Source: HGM04593 sp045636545 (lineage in GTDB: Bacteria; Bacteroidota; Bacteroidia; Bacteroidales; Bacteroidaceae). Taken from it: a DNA stretch of 64,000 nucleotides. Under the pieces are notes generated by a model, which was not told the origin of the DNA, made no database searches, and saw nothing but the letters and a program-made list of their open reading frames with translations. Positions 7,332 to 18,500 of this stretch are shown piece by piece (the stretch's first letter is position 1; the number at the start of each line of letters is the position of its first letter). The stretch covers positions 19,131-83,130 of the forward strand of contig JAZTXR010000050.1 of the NCBI GenBank assembly GCA_045636545.1, written 5' to 3'. The position numbers and the translations under genes are program-made.

Positions 7332-9968
7332 TTACTCGCCAAGCTGCTTTATTACCTTCACCAGCTGCTCGCCAAGGTTTATTGAATATCCCTGTGACAC
7401 AAAGACAACGCGGTTGAAGGTGTCGGCCACAAGAATCAACGGACGGTTGGGGTTCTGCAGCTTCATATTGACAACAATCTCGTTGTAGATTTTATCATTG
7501 ATATCGGTACCCCACACTACAGTAGAGGGCAAATTGGGGAAATCATTGACAAAACGGCCGGCCTCGTCCTTGTCGCGGAACAGCAGCACCATCTTCTGCC
7601 CCCACTTTTCGAAATCTTCCTTATATGGCATTACATCGCGCAAAAAGTGGTTTGTAGGCTCACTGCCGGGTGCAACAACAGCAATGATGTAGTAACCGCG
7701 GCCGGTTGATGAGAGCAACGAGCGTTCGCGTTGCTCGGCAAGGTCATAGAAAAGGTTCTCGCTATTGAAATCGCCAATCACCTGCAGCTGTTCACTGCTC
7801 TCGCGCTGCACGTATGCAATGTTGCACTCCTTGCCGGCCTCGACATTGAAGAACGTGAGGTGTGCAAGCACGCTGCCGTCGGCCATTCGTGTGCCGGTCA
7901 TCATAAAGTAGTCGCCGGCATCGAGCGCCTCACCATCCTTGAGCAGACTCTCCCACGTAATACCCTCCTCGGGGTAACCGAGCAGCTGCAGACGGCCGTC
8001 GACAATCTTCGAGATTGAGAAGTGCGAGTAGTAACGCGGGTTATCAATGAAACGTGTGGGGGTGTACGATGCCTTCACGGTGCCCTGCGGAGCGGTTCTT
8101 GCCCCAGTGGCGGCAACGTCAAAAGCAACATCGACCCACTTGTTGTTCTCCATATACTGTGTCTTGCCCGTCACCTCGTCAATGCGTGCAGGGATGCCCA
8201 TTGCACGGGCTACCGACACAAAGAAGATGTCGCGTGAATGAGGATCGGCAACGCGCATCTCCCACACGCCGCGCGGCGACATGCAGAGCGAGAGCGGGTT
8301 CCACGCTGCATCGGCTTTTATATTCTCGCGGCACCACTTTACCCAACGCTGCGGGTCGCCGGCAAAATGCTTTCTCTCGGCCTCGTTGAAACAGCCTTTG
8401 AAGAACTCCTTATAGGGGGTAATCATCTCGTTGCTTACACGCGGGTTGAGTATGTAGTTGCGGTAGACACTGTCATAGCTGCCGTTGCGCGCCGTGTGCT
8501 TCAGATGGTCGCGCAGCACCGGCAGGCTCACGTCGCGCAAATCCTTGTCCGAGATGCTCAACAGAAGGTAGTAGGCAAGTTCCAGTTGCTCACGTGGTGT
8601 CTCTGACAGGAATTTCCTTATTGTGACGTGGTTGCCGCGTGACTTGAGCAGCAGTTCGGCAACAACCTTTTCGTGGCCATCGCAGTACTCCAGCTTGCGG
8701 GCAAACGCCAAAGCCTCATCGGCTGTCATGAATGTTGCCACGTAGGCATTGCGCAAGGAGTCCTCATGGGCAAAGCGGCGCACATTCTCGGCAGCCTGCG
8801 CCTCGCTCACGAAAGGCACTGTATTGCGCTCACGCGGGGGGACGATTTCCATCTCCAGTGTTGCATTGTAACCCGGTGCCTTGTCTACAACAAGCTTCAC
8901 ATCATTCTCCTTGCCTGCAGTGAACTTCACAAAACCGAACTTGCCTCCGGCCGAAGCCCAGGCGACCATATCGCCATAGCCCGTTGTGATTGATGTGCAG
9001 CCATTGTCATCGGTCTCCTTCTCTGCGGCAGTGAAGAACTCGGCATAGTTGAATATCTTGAACTCCACTCTCGCCTTCAACGGTGTGCCGTTCTCATCGA
9101 CAACGTTTATCCGGGTTGTAACGACAGGAGCATAGTTGGCAGTGACGTTTATCTCGGTGTAACAGGGTGTCACGCTCAACACCTCCTCGGGGCCATCATA
9201 GCTGCCGAACACATTTGTGTGCATGAGCATACCGCGCGAAGCGGGGGCATTGAACCATGCGAGGTCGAGCACAGGCTCGGGCTCACAGGCACCAAGGAAG
9301 TGCCACTCGCCATCGACCCATGCCTCTACCCAAGCGTGGTTGTTGTCGGTGTGCGCCCAACGGGGGGTATATACCTGACGGGCGGGAATACCCACAGCAC
9401 GCAAGGCGGCGACAGTGAATGTAGATTCCTCGCCACAACGGCCGTATGCAGTGCGGACGGTTGCCAAAGGCGAGCTGGTACGTATGTCGCTCGGGGTGTA
9501 TGTCACCTTTTCGTGGCACCAGTGGTTGACTTCGAGCACCGCCTCGCGCATCGTGAGGTCCTGCACACGCTCCCGAAGTTCCTTGTAAAAGACCGCACGG
9601 CTGCCGTCAAGGTTCTCGTTGTTCACCCTGACGGGCAAGACAAAATGCAGGAACTCCCTCACCGGGACACTGCTGCCCCAAGGCATCTCCTCACGTGCCT
9701 CAAGGGCATAGTCCACGTTCTCGAGATGGAAATCGGCACTGTAATCGGCAATATCGGGCAACGGCATATAGGCATAGAGGAACTGCATGGCCTGCAACCT
9801 TTCACCCGAAAGGGTAGCGAACACATCGAAATAACCATTATCGGTCACAACCTTGCGGCGTGCCTCGAAATCACGCGCAAACTTGCCGCTCCTGTCAAAA
9901 TTCTCACGGGCCATCAACGGCATCAAAGAAAGCATTGCTGCTGAAAGTAAAACTATATATCTTTTCAT
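7332..9968 (-). CDS. Large exported transglutaminase-like protein with two such folds
   Basis: The ATG at 9968 (MKRYIVLLSAAMLSLMPLMA) starts a signal peptide. The in-frame extension to 10004 adds an implausible 12 residues. The 878-residue protein has a transglutaminase-like core with candidate catalytic C178 in YGRCGEEST and H211 in NNHAWVEAW. The third catalytic position reads HFLGACEPEP rather than the usual D-P/T. A second region (RWVKWCRENI, GIPARIDEVTGK, NKWVDVAFD) resembles another transglutaminase-like fold. The C-terminal 110 residues look like a thioredoxin-type fold without CxxC. This is probably a periplasmic peptidase or amidase-like enzyme, but the substrate is unknown. It appears monocistronic. 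Confidence 0.8.
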   Translation of the reverse strand: MKRYIVLLSAAMLSLMPLMARENFDRSGKFARDFEARRKVVTDNGYFDVFATLSGERLQAMQFLYAYMPLPDIADYSADFHLENVDYALEAREEMPWGSSVPVREFLHFVLPVRVNNENLDGSRAVFYKELRERVQDLTMREAVLEVNHWCHEKVTYTPSDIRTSSPLATVRTAYGRCGEESTFTVAALRAVGIPARQVYTPRWAHTDNNHAWVEAWVDGEWHFLGACEPEPVLDLAWFNAPASRGMLMHTNVFGSYDGPEEVLSVTPCYTEINVTANYAPVVTTRINVVDENGTPLKARVEFKIFNYAEFFTAAEKETDDNGCTSITTGYGDMVAWASAGGKFGFVKFTAGKENDVKLVVDKAPGYNATLEMEIVPPRERNTVPFVSEAQAAENVRRFAHEDSLRNAYVATFMTADEALAFARKLEYCDGHEKVVAELLLKSRGNHVTIRKFLSETPREQLELAYYLLLSISDKDLRDVSLPVLRDHLKHTARNGSYDSVYRNYILNPRVSNEMITPYKEFFKGCFNEAERKHFAGDPQRWVKWCRENIKADAAWNPLSLCMSPRGVWEMRVADPHSRDIFFVSVARAMGIPARIDEVTGKTQYMENNKWVDVAFDVAATGARTAPQGTVKASYTPTRFIDNPRYYSHFSISKIVDGRLQLLGYPEEGITWESLLKDGEALDAGDYFMMTGTRMADGSVLAHLTFFNVEAGKECNIAYVQRESSEQLQVIGDFNSENLFYDLAEQRERSLLSSTGRGYYIIAVVAPGSEPTNHFLRDVMPYKEDFEKWGQKMVLLFRDKDEAGRFVNDFPNLPSTVVWGTDINDKIYNEIVVNMKLQNPNRPLILVADTFNRVVFVSQGYSINLGEQLVKVIKQLGE

Positions 9969-10092
9969 GGTAAAATATTTTCTATGGTGTAAATATAGTA
10001 ACATTTAGCCGAAAAAAAGGCAGAAAGCGGGAAATATTGGGCAAGTGATTCACTTTTTGCAGCCAACAGCACCATCAATCAATGTTTTTTTA

Positions 10093-10100
10093 TACTTTTG
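10093..10100 (+). promoter_or_regulatory. -7 element for the ABC exporter gene
   Basis: TACTTTTG matches TAnnTTTG. No convincing -33 element is present. It overlaps an upstream TTG codon, so translation should begin downstream, at GTG 10137. Confidence 0.5.
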
Positions 10101-10136
10101 TATAGTCAATGCCTATGCACAAAAGAACATACAGAC

Positions 10137-11792
10137 GTGAGTGAAAACAGAAAAAACATACCGATAAGAAGGCTGGTCCAATGGCTGTGGTGCAACTCAA
10201 GGGGGGTACGCGGGCAGGCAGCCACAAACACCGGCATAGGCCTGCTCGATGTGGTGTGCCAGCTGTTGTGGGTACTTGCCTGCAAACATGCCATTGACAT
10301 CGCAACCGGAATAAAGGAAGGGTCGCTTGCGACTACCGGCATTGTCATAGCGGCGCTGATGCTCGTGCAGATTACATCGCGCGCCGTGAGCCGATGGATA
10401 CACGCCGTCACCGGCAACAAGGTGCGCAACAGGATGCGCCGCGACGTCTTTGCACGCCTGCTCCGCTGTGACTGGCTGCACCTGCAGAAGCACCACACAG
10501 GCGACCTCATCAACAGGCTCGAGGGCGATGTGTCGGGCATCACCACACTGATGACAGAGGTGATACCGGCGGCCATTGTTGCAGGCACGCAGCTGCTTGC
10601 ATCGTTCGCGCTGCTGTTCACCATGAGCCCGCTGCTTGCCGTTGCAATTTTCATAACACTGCCCATCTGCCTGGCTGTGAGTCGCGTGTATGTGAAGAAG
10701 ATGCGCAGGCTGAACCGCGACGTGCGCGACAGCGACAGCCGCATACAGTCGGTGCTCCAGGAGAGCCTGCAGCACAAGGAACTGATAAAGTCATTGGAGC
10801 AGAACGACTCGACCGAACAGCAGCTCTCCGATTTGCAGAACCGCCTGCAGAACCAGATTGCAAGCCGCACGAAATTCTCGCTTGGCGCATACTCACTAAT
10901 CCAGCTTGGCTTTGCCACAGGATATGTGATTGCTTTCATGTGGGGAGTGGACAGCCTCGCAAGCGGCCTGATAACATACGGAACCATGGCGGCATACCTG
11001 CAGCTTGTCGGCCTGATACAGCGCCCTACAATGGATTTGAGCCGTTACATCCCGGGCATAGTGTCGTCATTGACAGCTGCCGAACGCCTTTATGAGCTTG
11101 AGGACATTCCCATTGAACAGCAAGGCAATGCCGTGATGCTGAAAGAGACAGCCGGCGTGCGGTTCAGGAACGTGACATTCCGCTACGACGAGGGCAAGCG
11201 ATTCATCCTCAAGGATTTCAATTTTGATTTCCCGCCCAACAGCAGCACTGCCATAGTGGGCGAGACCGGAGCTGGAAAGACAACGCTCATCAGGTTGCTG
11301 ATTGCACTCATCAACCCGTTGGAGGGCGACATAGAGCTGTACAACAACACCGAGCACCACGCATCGTCCACCCTCACCCGCCGCAATTTCGTGTACATTC
11401 CGCAGGGCAACAGCCTTGTAAGCGGCACAATCAGGGAGAACCTGCTTATGGGCAACCCAAATGCCACCGACGAAGAGATAAAGGAAGCACTGCGCATTGC
11501 CTGTGCCGAGTATGTATACGAACTGCCCGATGGCATAGACAGCCCCATTACGGAACGTGGTGGTGGCTTGAGCGAGGGACAGGCGCAACGCATTGCCGTG
11601 GCAAGGTCCATTCTACGCCCGGGCAGCATCCTCATTCTCGACGAGGTGACATCCGCACTCGACGAGGCCACCGAACAGGAGATGCTAAGGCGCCTGACAC
11701 AGAGCCAGATTGGAAAGACACTCATATTCGTCACCCATAGGCCGGCGGTAATCGACTACTGCACCCAGGTACTGAGGATTGAGAAACCATAA
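10137..11792 (+). CDS. ABC exporter half-transporter (fused permease and ATPase)
   Basis: The 551-residue protein has an N-terminal type-I exporter membrane domain of about 320 residues, then an ATPase. The ATPase has Walker A VGETGAGKTT, a Q-loop region IPQGNSLVSGTIRENL, signature LSEGQAQR (the usual LSGGQ with Glu at the third position), Walker B SILILDEVTSALDE, and the switch His in FVTHRP. The start is uncertain. The frame is open back to TTG 10098, but that codon lies in the -7 element, so I chose GTG 10137 (SENRKN...). Dimers probably export a lipid, peptide or drug; the sequence does not identify which. A terminator follows. Confidence 0.85.
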   Translation: MSENRKNIPIRRLVQWLWCNSRGVRGQAATNTGIGLLDVVCQLLWVLACKHAIDIATGIKEGSLATTGIVIAALMLVQITSRAVSRWIHAVTGNKVRNRMRRDVFARLLRCDWLHLQKHHTGDLINRLEGDVSGITTLMTEVIPAAIVAGTQLLASFALLFTMSPLLAVAIFITLPICLAVSRVYVKKMRRLNRDVRDSDSRIQSVLQESLQHKELIKSLEQNDSTEQQLSDLQNRLQNQIASRTKFSLGAYSLIQLGFATGYVIAFMWGVDSLASGLITYGTMAAYLQLVGLIQRPTMDLSRYIPGIVSSLTAAERLYELEDIPIEQQGNAVMLKETAGVRFRNVTFRYDEGKRFILKDFNFDFPPNSSTAIVGETGAGKTTLIRLLIALINPLEGDIELYNNTEHHASSTLTRRNFVYIPQGNSLVSGTIRENLLMGNPNATDEEIKEALRIACAEYVYELPDGIDSPITERGGGLSEGQAQRIAVARSILRPGSILILDEVTSALDEATEQEMLRRLTQSQIGKTLIFVTHRPAVIDYCTQVLRIEKP

Positions 11793-11799
11793 GACCAAC

Positions 11800-11832
11800 G
11801 CAAAGAACACCCAAGCACACGGGTGTTTTTGC
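11800..11832 (+). terminator. Rho-independent terminator after the ABC exporter
   Basis: AACACCC (11806-11812) pairs with GGGTGTT (11821-11827), extended by GCAAA and TTTGC-type flanks, and a T run follows. Confidence 0.7.
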
Positions 11833-11902
11833 ATTTTATATTCAAGAAGGCAATAAATGTGTTTTTTTGCCGTTAAAGAAAAGATAAAATATTACAAATA
11901 CC

Positions 11903-12496
11903 ATGATTGAATACTTGAAAGGGGAACTTGCCGAACTGACACCTACCACAGCCATCATTGAGTGCTGCGGCGTGGGATACGAGACAAGCATAACCCTGAA
12001 CACATACAGTGCATTGCAGGACAAGAAAAACGTAAAGGTGTATATCTACGAAGTCATACGCGAGGATACACACCAGCTTTTCGGGTTCAGCCACAAGGAG
12101 GAACGCGAGCTGTTCCTGCTGCTAATCTCGGTATCGGGCATCGGCGGCAACACCGCACGCACCATTCTGTCGGCATTCACCGTCAACGAACTGTGCGAGG
12201 CCATATTCACAGGCAACGAGGCGGCCATAAAGAGCGTAAAGGGTATTGGTCTGAAGACAGCACAGCGCATAATAATTGACCTGAAGGACAAGATAAAGGG
12301 CATTGGAAGCAGCGTGCAGAGCACTGCCACAGCTACCCTGCTGCCCGACAACGATGTCATCGACGGCGCAGTGTCGGCGCTCATCATGCTCGGTTTCCCC
12401 GCCGCAGCTACAAACAAGGTGGTGCAGGCTATTGTGAAAAGCGAACCCGCAGCCACTGTGGAGCAGGTAATAAAACTGGCATTGAAACAGCTGTAA
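11903..12496 (+). CDS. ruvA: Holliday junction branch migration protein RuvA
   Basis: The 197-residue protein has all three RuvA domains. The N-terminal OB fold starts MIEYLKGELAELTPTTAIIE. The helix-hairpin-helix region contains LLISVSGIGGNTARTILSAF and IKSVKGIGLKTAQRIIIDLK. The C-terminal domain that contacts RuvB starts near DVIDGAVSALIMLGF. RuvA binds four-way junctions and loads RuvB for branch migration. The gene lies 6 nt upstream of sprA. This ruvA-sprA adjacency recurs across Bacteroidetes, to my knowledge. Confidence 0.96.
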   Translation: MIEYLKGELAELTPTTAIIECCGVGYETSITLNTYSALQDKKNVKVYIYEVIREDTHQLFGFSHKEERELFLLLISVSGIGGNTARTILSAFTVNELCEAIFTGNEAAIKSVKGIGLKTAQRIIIDLKDKIKGIGSSVQSTATATLLPDNDVIDGAVSALIMLGFPAAATNKVVQAIVKSEPAATVEQVIKLALKQL

Positions 12497-12502
12497 ACAG
12501 TT

Positions 12503-15500
12503 ATGGGCAAGCGCACGCTACTACTATTCACCCTCATTCTCGCGACAATGACAATTCTCGCGCAGGGTGGCGTGCGCAGTGACTCCATACGCAAATCATT
12601 AAGAGAGAGGAACAGGGCAAAGGCAGAGAACAGCGCCGCACAGGACACCGTGCAGGCGCGTTTCCCCGTAGCCGAGACCACACCGAACAGTTTGGGCGAC
12701 ATACAGCAGCGCCCACTCGACCTGAAAGCACCCGAGAACATAGTCACCGACACTGTCTACAACGAGGATGACGGCACATTCCTGTTGAGCACAAGGCTTG
12801 GAAAGGGCAGTATGCTCACAGCCCCCATCCTGCTCACACCCGAGGAGTATGCAAAGTGGAAGGAGCGCAATGCAATGGGCAGCTTCTTCAGGAAAAAGAA
12901 CTACGAGGCGTGGGAGAACAGCCAGAAGAAGAACAAGTTCGACTTCACAGACATGCACTTTGACCTGGGACCCGCCGAGAAGATTTTCGGCCCCGGCGGC
13001 GTACGCGTGAAGACACAGGGAAATGCCGAGCTGAAGATTGGCTACTCGATACAGAGCATAGACAACCCCGCACTCCCCTCACGAAGCAGAAGGACAAACA
13101 GCTTCGACTTTGACGAGAAGATAAACCTGAGTGTGCGAGGCAGTGTGGGCGACAAGATGAACATGGACTTCAACTACAACACCGAGGCTACATTCAGCTA
13201 CGATGCCAAGAAGATAAACCTGAAGTACGACGGCAAGGAGGATGAAATAATTAAACTTGTAGAGGCCGGCAACGTGTCGTTCCCCACAAACTCAAGCCTC
13301 ATCAAGGGTGCATCGTCACTCTTTGGTATAAGGACCGACCTGCAGTTCGGCAAGCTGCTGCTGCAGACCGTCATTTCGCAAAAGACCTCGAACAGCACCG
13401 TCGTGAACTCAAAGGGTGGCACACAGCTCACCACATTCGAGATTGAGATAACGAACTACGACGAGAACAAGCACTTCTTCCTTGCGCACTATTTCCGCGA
13501 CAACTATGACCGTTCAATGTCGCAGCTGCCCACCGTGCTCTCGGGCATAGACATCAGCCGCATCGAGGTGTGGGTGACCAACAAGACCAGCGACTACAAC
13601 AACCCGCGTAACATTGTGGCCTTCACCGACATTGCCGAGAACCGCCACATCAGCAACCCCTTGTGGAGCGCCACAAGCAACAACGCCATCCCTCACAATA
13701 ACGCCAATGACCTCTATGCACAGATGAACACCACATACTCGGGCATACGAGACATTGACCAGGCGAACAACATACTTGGCGAGATTGATGGCATTAACGG
13801 AGGTTCGGACTATGAGAAGCTGTCGAATGCAAGGCTGCTCTCGTCATCGGAGTACACCCTCAACAGGGCGCTCGGCTACATCTCGCTGAAGACCCCTTTG
13901 AGAGCCGACGAGGTGCTTGCCGTGGCATACGAGTACACATACGGCGGACAGACGTTCCAGGTCGGTGAGTTCTCGAGCGACGTGAAAGAATCAAAGAGCA
14001 CCATCTATCTGAAGCTCATCAAACCCAACGCCTGCTCACCAAAGAACGGTTGCTGGGACCTGATGATGAAGAACGTCTACTCACTGGGCACACGCAACCT
14101 GCAGAGCACCGACTTCAGACTCGATGTCTACTATGCAAGCGACAGTTTGGGCACAAACATCACATACCTGCCCGAAGCGGGTATGAAGGGCAAGCCGCTG
14201 CTGCAGGTTCTGGGGCTCGACAGGCTCGACAGCAACAACAGCAAGGAGAACCCCAACGGAGTGTTCGACTACATACAGGGATACACGGTGGATGCGACAT
14301 CGGGACGTGTCTTCTTCCCGTCGGTGGAGCCGTTCGGCAGCTACCTCGAGAACAGGATTGAGGATAGCGACATTGCAGAAAAGTATGTTTTCCACGAGCT
14401 GTATGACTCGACAAAGACCATAGCCAAGCAGATTGCCGAGAAGGACAAGTTCTACCTCATTGGCGAGTACACCGGCAGCGCGGCAAACGTGATACAGACC
14501 GGTTCGACGAATATCCCCCGCGGTTCGGTGGTGGTGACGGCCGGCGGCGTGACACTTGTGGAGAACAGCGACTACCAGGTCGACTACTCATCGGGAACGG
14601 TGACGATACTGAACCAAAACATCATAGATGCGGGCACGGACGTGCAGGTGTCGCTCGAGAGCAACACCCTGTTCAACATGCAACGCAAGACGGTACTTGG
14701 ACTAAACTGGAAATATGATTTCTCGGACGATTTCAAGTTTGGCGGTACGCTCATGTCGCTCTCCGAGAAACCGCTGACCACAAAGGTCGATATGGGTTCG
14801 GAGCCACTCAACAACTTCCTGTGGGGTTTCAACCTGTCGTGGAAGAAGCAGAGCCAGTGGCTGACGAACATCATTGACCTGCTGCCGCTCATAAGCTGCA
14901 CCGAACCCTCATCGATAAGCCTCTCGGCCGAATTTGCAAGGCTCGAGGCCGGCACATCGAAGGAGGTACAGAGCGAAGCATCGTACATCGATGACTTCGA
15001 GAACACCGAGAACGGAGTGGACATCTCCTCACCATCACAGTGGCTGCTTGCCTCACTGCCACATGGTATGCAATACAGCAACCTCTCCAACGACATACGC
15101 ACAGGCTACAACCGCGCACGCATCAGCTGGTACGTCATCGACCCGCTGTTCACACGCCGCAGCTCATCGCTGACACCGGCGCACATCAAGAGCGACGTGG
15201 AGCAGCTCTCGAACCACTATGTCCGCGAGGTCTATGAGCGCGAGCTCTATCCCAACAAGGAGTCGACATACGGCGAGTCCTCTACCCTGTCACTGCTCAA
15301 CGTCACATACTACCCCGATGAGCGAGGCCCGTACAACCTTGACACGGATGTAGACTTTGAGGGCAGACTCAACGACCCTGCAAAGCGCTGGGGTGGTATA
15401 ACGCGACAGCTCACCACCACCGACTTCGAGAGCGCCAACATCCAGTACATTGAGTTCTGGTTGCTCGACCCGTTCATCTATGAGCAGGCAGGTATGGGTG

Positions 15501-18500
15501 GCGACCTCTATTTCAACCTCGGCGAGGTATCGGAGGACATTCTCAAGGATGGCAAGAAGTTCTACGAGAACGGCTTGCCATCGGGCAGCAACCAGTATGA
15601 GTTCGAGGAGACCGTGTGGGGACGTGTACCCACAAACACAAGCCTTGTCTACGCCTTTGACAACAACGCCGATAGCCGCGACCAGCAGGATTGCGGACTC
15701 AACGGTCTGAGCAGCACCGACGAGGCCGCACACCCCACATACAAGGCATACCTTGAGGCACTGCAGGGACGTGTGCGCCAGGAGGTATATGACAGCATCG
15801 TGGCCGACCCTGCCGGCGACAAGTACCACTACTTCCGTGGCAGTGACTACGATGCGGTGCAGCGCAGCATCATCGAGCGCTACAAATACTTCAACAACAC
15901 CGAGGGCAACTCGCCAAGCAACAGCGACAGCGAATACAGCAGCGCAGCAAAGGTGACTCCCGACGTTGAGGATGCCAACCAGGACTTCACGATGGATGAG
16001 TACGAGAACTACTTCCAGTACAGGATATCACTGCGCCCCGAGGATATGCAGGTTGGCCGCAACTACATCACCGACAAGCGCACAGTGACCTCGAAGCTGC
16101 GCAACGGCAACACCGAGAGTGTCGACTGGTACAAGTTCCGCATCCCCATCGACGAGTATGAAAAGGTTGTGGGTACAATACGTGACTTCACCTCAATACG
16201 TTTCATACGTATGTACATGACACAGTTCCAGAAGCCCGTGACACTGCGTTTTGCGACAATGCAGCTTGTACGTGGCGACTGGCGCCCCTACCTGCAGCCC
16301 ATTGCATCGAAGAACAACACCACGCCGACCGTTTCGGGTGAGTTCACCACATCGGCCATCAGCATCGAAGAGCACGGCGACCGCAAGCCGGTCAACTATG
16401 TGCTCCCCCCAGGTGTGACGCGTATCATCGACCCCAGCCAGCCACAGCTGCGACAGGACAACGAACAGGCTCTTGCGCTCAACATCAACAACCTTGGCAG
16501 CAAGGAGAGCCGCGCCGTGTACAAGAAGAGCAACCTCGACATACGCCAATATGAGCGCATACAGCTGTTCATACACGCCGAAGCGCTTGAGCCCGATGCC
16601 ACACAGCTGGGCAACAACGACATGTCGCTGTTCATACGCCTTGGCTCGGACTACAAGAGCAACTACTATGAGTATGAGGTGCCGCTGACAATAACCCCTC
16701 ACGGCTCATACGACGGCAACAGTTCTGTCGCCGCATCCATCGTGTGGCCACAGGAGAACATGATTGACATCCCGCTCAGCAGGCTGTCGGACATCAAGAT
16801 ACGCCGCAACACGCTGCGCAACAGCAATGCCGAGGGTGTAACGAACACCACAATCTACAGCGAGTATGACAGCGAGACACCGAAGAACAGGATAAGCATC
16901 GTGGGCAGCCCCTCGCTGGGACAGGTGAAGGTGATGATGATTGGTGTGCGCAACAACAGTTCGAGCAGCAAGTCGGCCACAGTGTGGGTCAACGAGATGC
17001 GCCTCATAGGCTTCAACAACAAGAGCGGATGGGCGGCACAGGGCAACCTGAACATAAAGCTCAGCGACCTTGGTACCTTTGCGGCGCAAGGCAAGATGGA
17101 GACCGCAGGCTTCGGTGGCATCGAGGAGAAGCTGGCCGCACGCCGCACCGACGACCACTACCGCTACTCACTCACCGGAACATTTGACGTGGGACGTCTG
17201 CTGCCACGCTCGTTCAAGGTGAGCGTGCCCACCTACTACTCGTTTACCGAGGAGGTGACATCGCCGCTCTACAGCCCGTTCGACACCGACCTTGCCTTTG
17301 ACGATGTGCTCGACACATACGACGAGGCCGGCCGTGATTCAATCAAGAACATCTCGGAGGTACACTCCGTGATGCGCAACTTCAGCGTCAGCAACGCCAA
17401 GATAAACATATCGAGCAAGACACCAATGCCATACGACCCCTCGAACATAAGCCTCAGTTTCTCACACTCTGCCACCAACAACAGCGGCAGCACAGTGAGC
17501 TGGGAGAACCGCATCAACTGGAAAGCCTCGCTCTCATACAACTATTCAAGCCCCATAAAGACCATAAAGCCGTTCGGTAAAATCAAGAACAAATCAAAGT
17601 GGCTCAAGATATTCAAGGAGTGGGGAGTGAACCCGTTGCCGCAGTCACTGGCACTGAACACCGACATGACACGCACATACCAGGAACTCCAGCGCCGCGA
17701 CCTGCAGTCGATGAGCGGCGACAACGAGATTCCGTTGACATTCTCGCAGCAGTTCAACTGGAACCGCTCGATGGCAATCAAGTGGGACCCGACGACCAAC
17801 CTGAGGATGAACCTCAACACCGGTACAAATGCAGAGGTTGAAGAGCCGTTCCTCCCGGTAAACAAGGAGAGATACCCCACAGAGTATGCCGCTTGGAAAG
17901 ACTCGGTGAAGCACAGCCTGCAGAGCTTCGGCCGCCCGCTGAGCTATCAGCAGAATTTCAGTGCATCATACACCCTGCCGCTCAACAAGTTCCCCGTATT
18001 CGAGTGGCTCACCGCCGATGCAAGCTACTCGGCAACATACAACTGGATGAGGGGCAACAACGTATCGGGCGTGAACGTCGGCAACAACATTGCCAACAAG
18101 CGCAATGTCAGTCTCAAGGCAACGATGAATTTCGAGAAGCTCTACAACCTTGTCCCTTACCTCGAGGAGACAAACAAGCGATTTGCAAACAGCAACAAGA
18201 AACAGAAATCGTCAAAGAGCCAGAAGCCCAAGGTGAACAAGGCAAAACCGTTCACAAAGGAGCTGCGCCTGAAGAGCGACACCACCGTAACCCTGACACA
18301 TAACCTGAAGAACAAGAAGCTTGAGGTGGTGGCACGTACAAAGAAAGGCGAGCCGTACAAGCTGAAATACAAGGTCATTGACGAGAACAAGATTCTCATA
18401 AAGAACCTTGACAGCGTGAGCATAAAGGTTACCGTCACCGCCAAGCAGCAGAACGGTGAACGCAGCAAGTTCGCCAAGGCAATGCAGTACCCCACACGTG

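Noticed and set aside
10106..10987. Minus-strand frame of 293 codons in the ABC exporter gene
   Set aside because: It lies opposite the membrane domain of the exporter; no homology or signal is visible.
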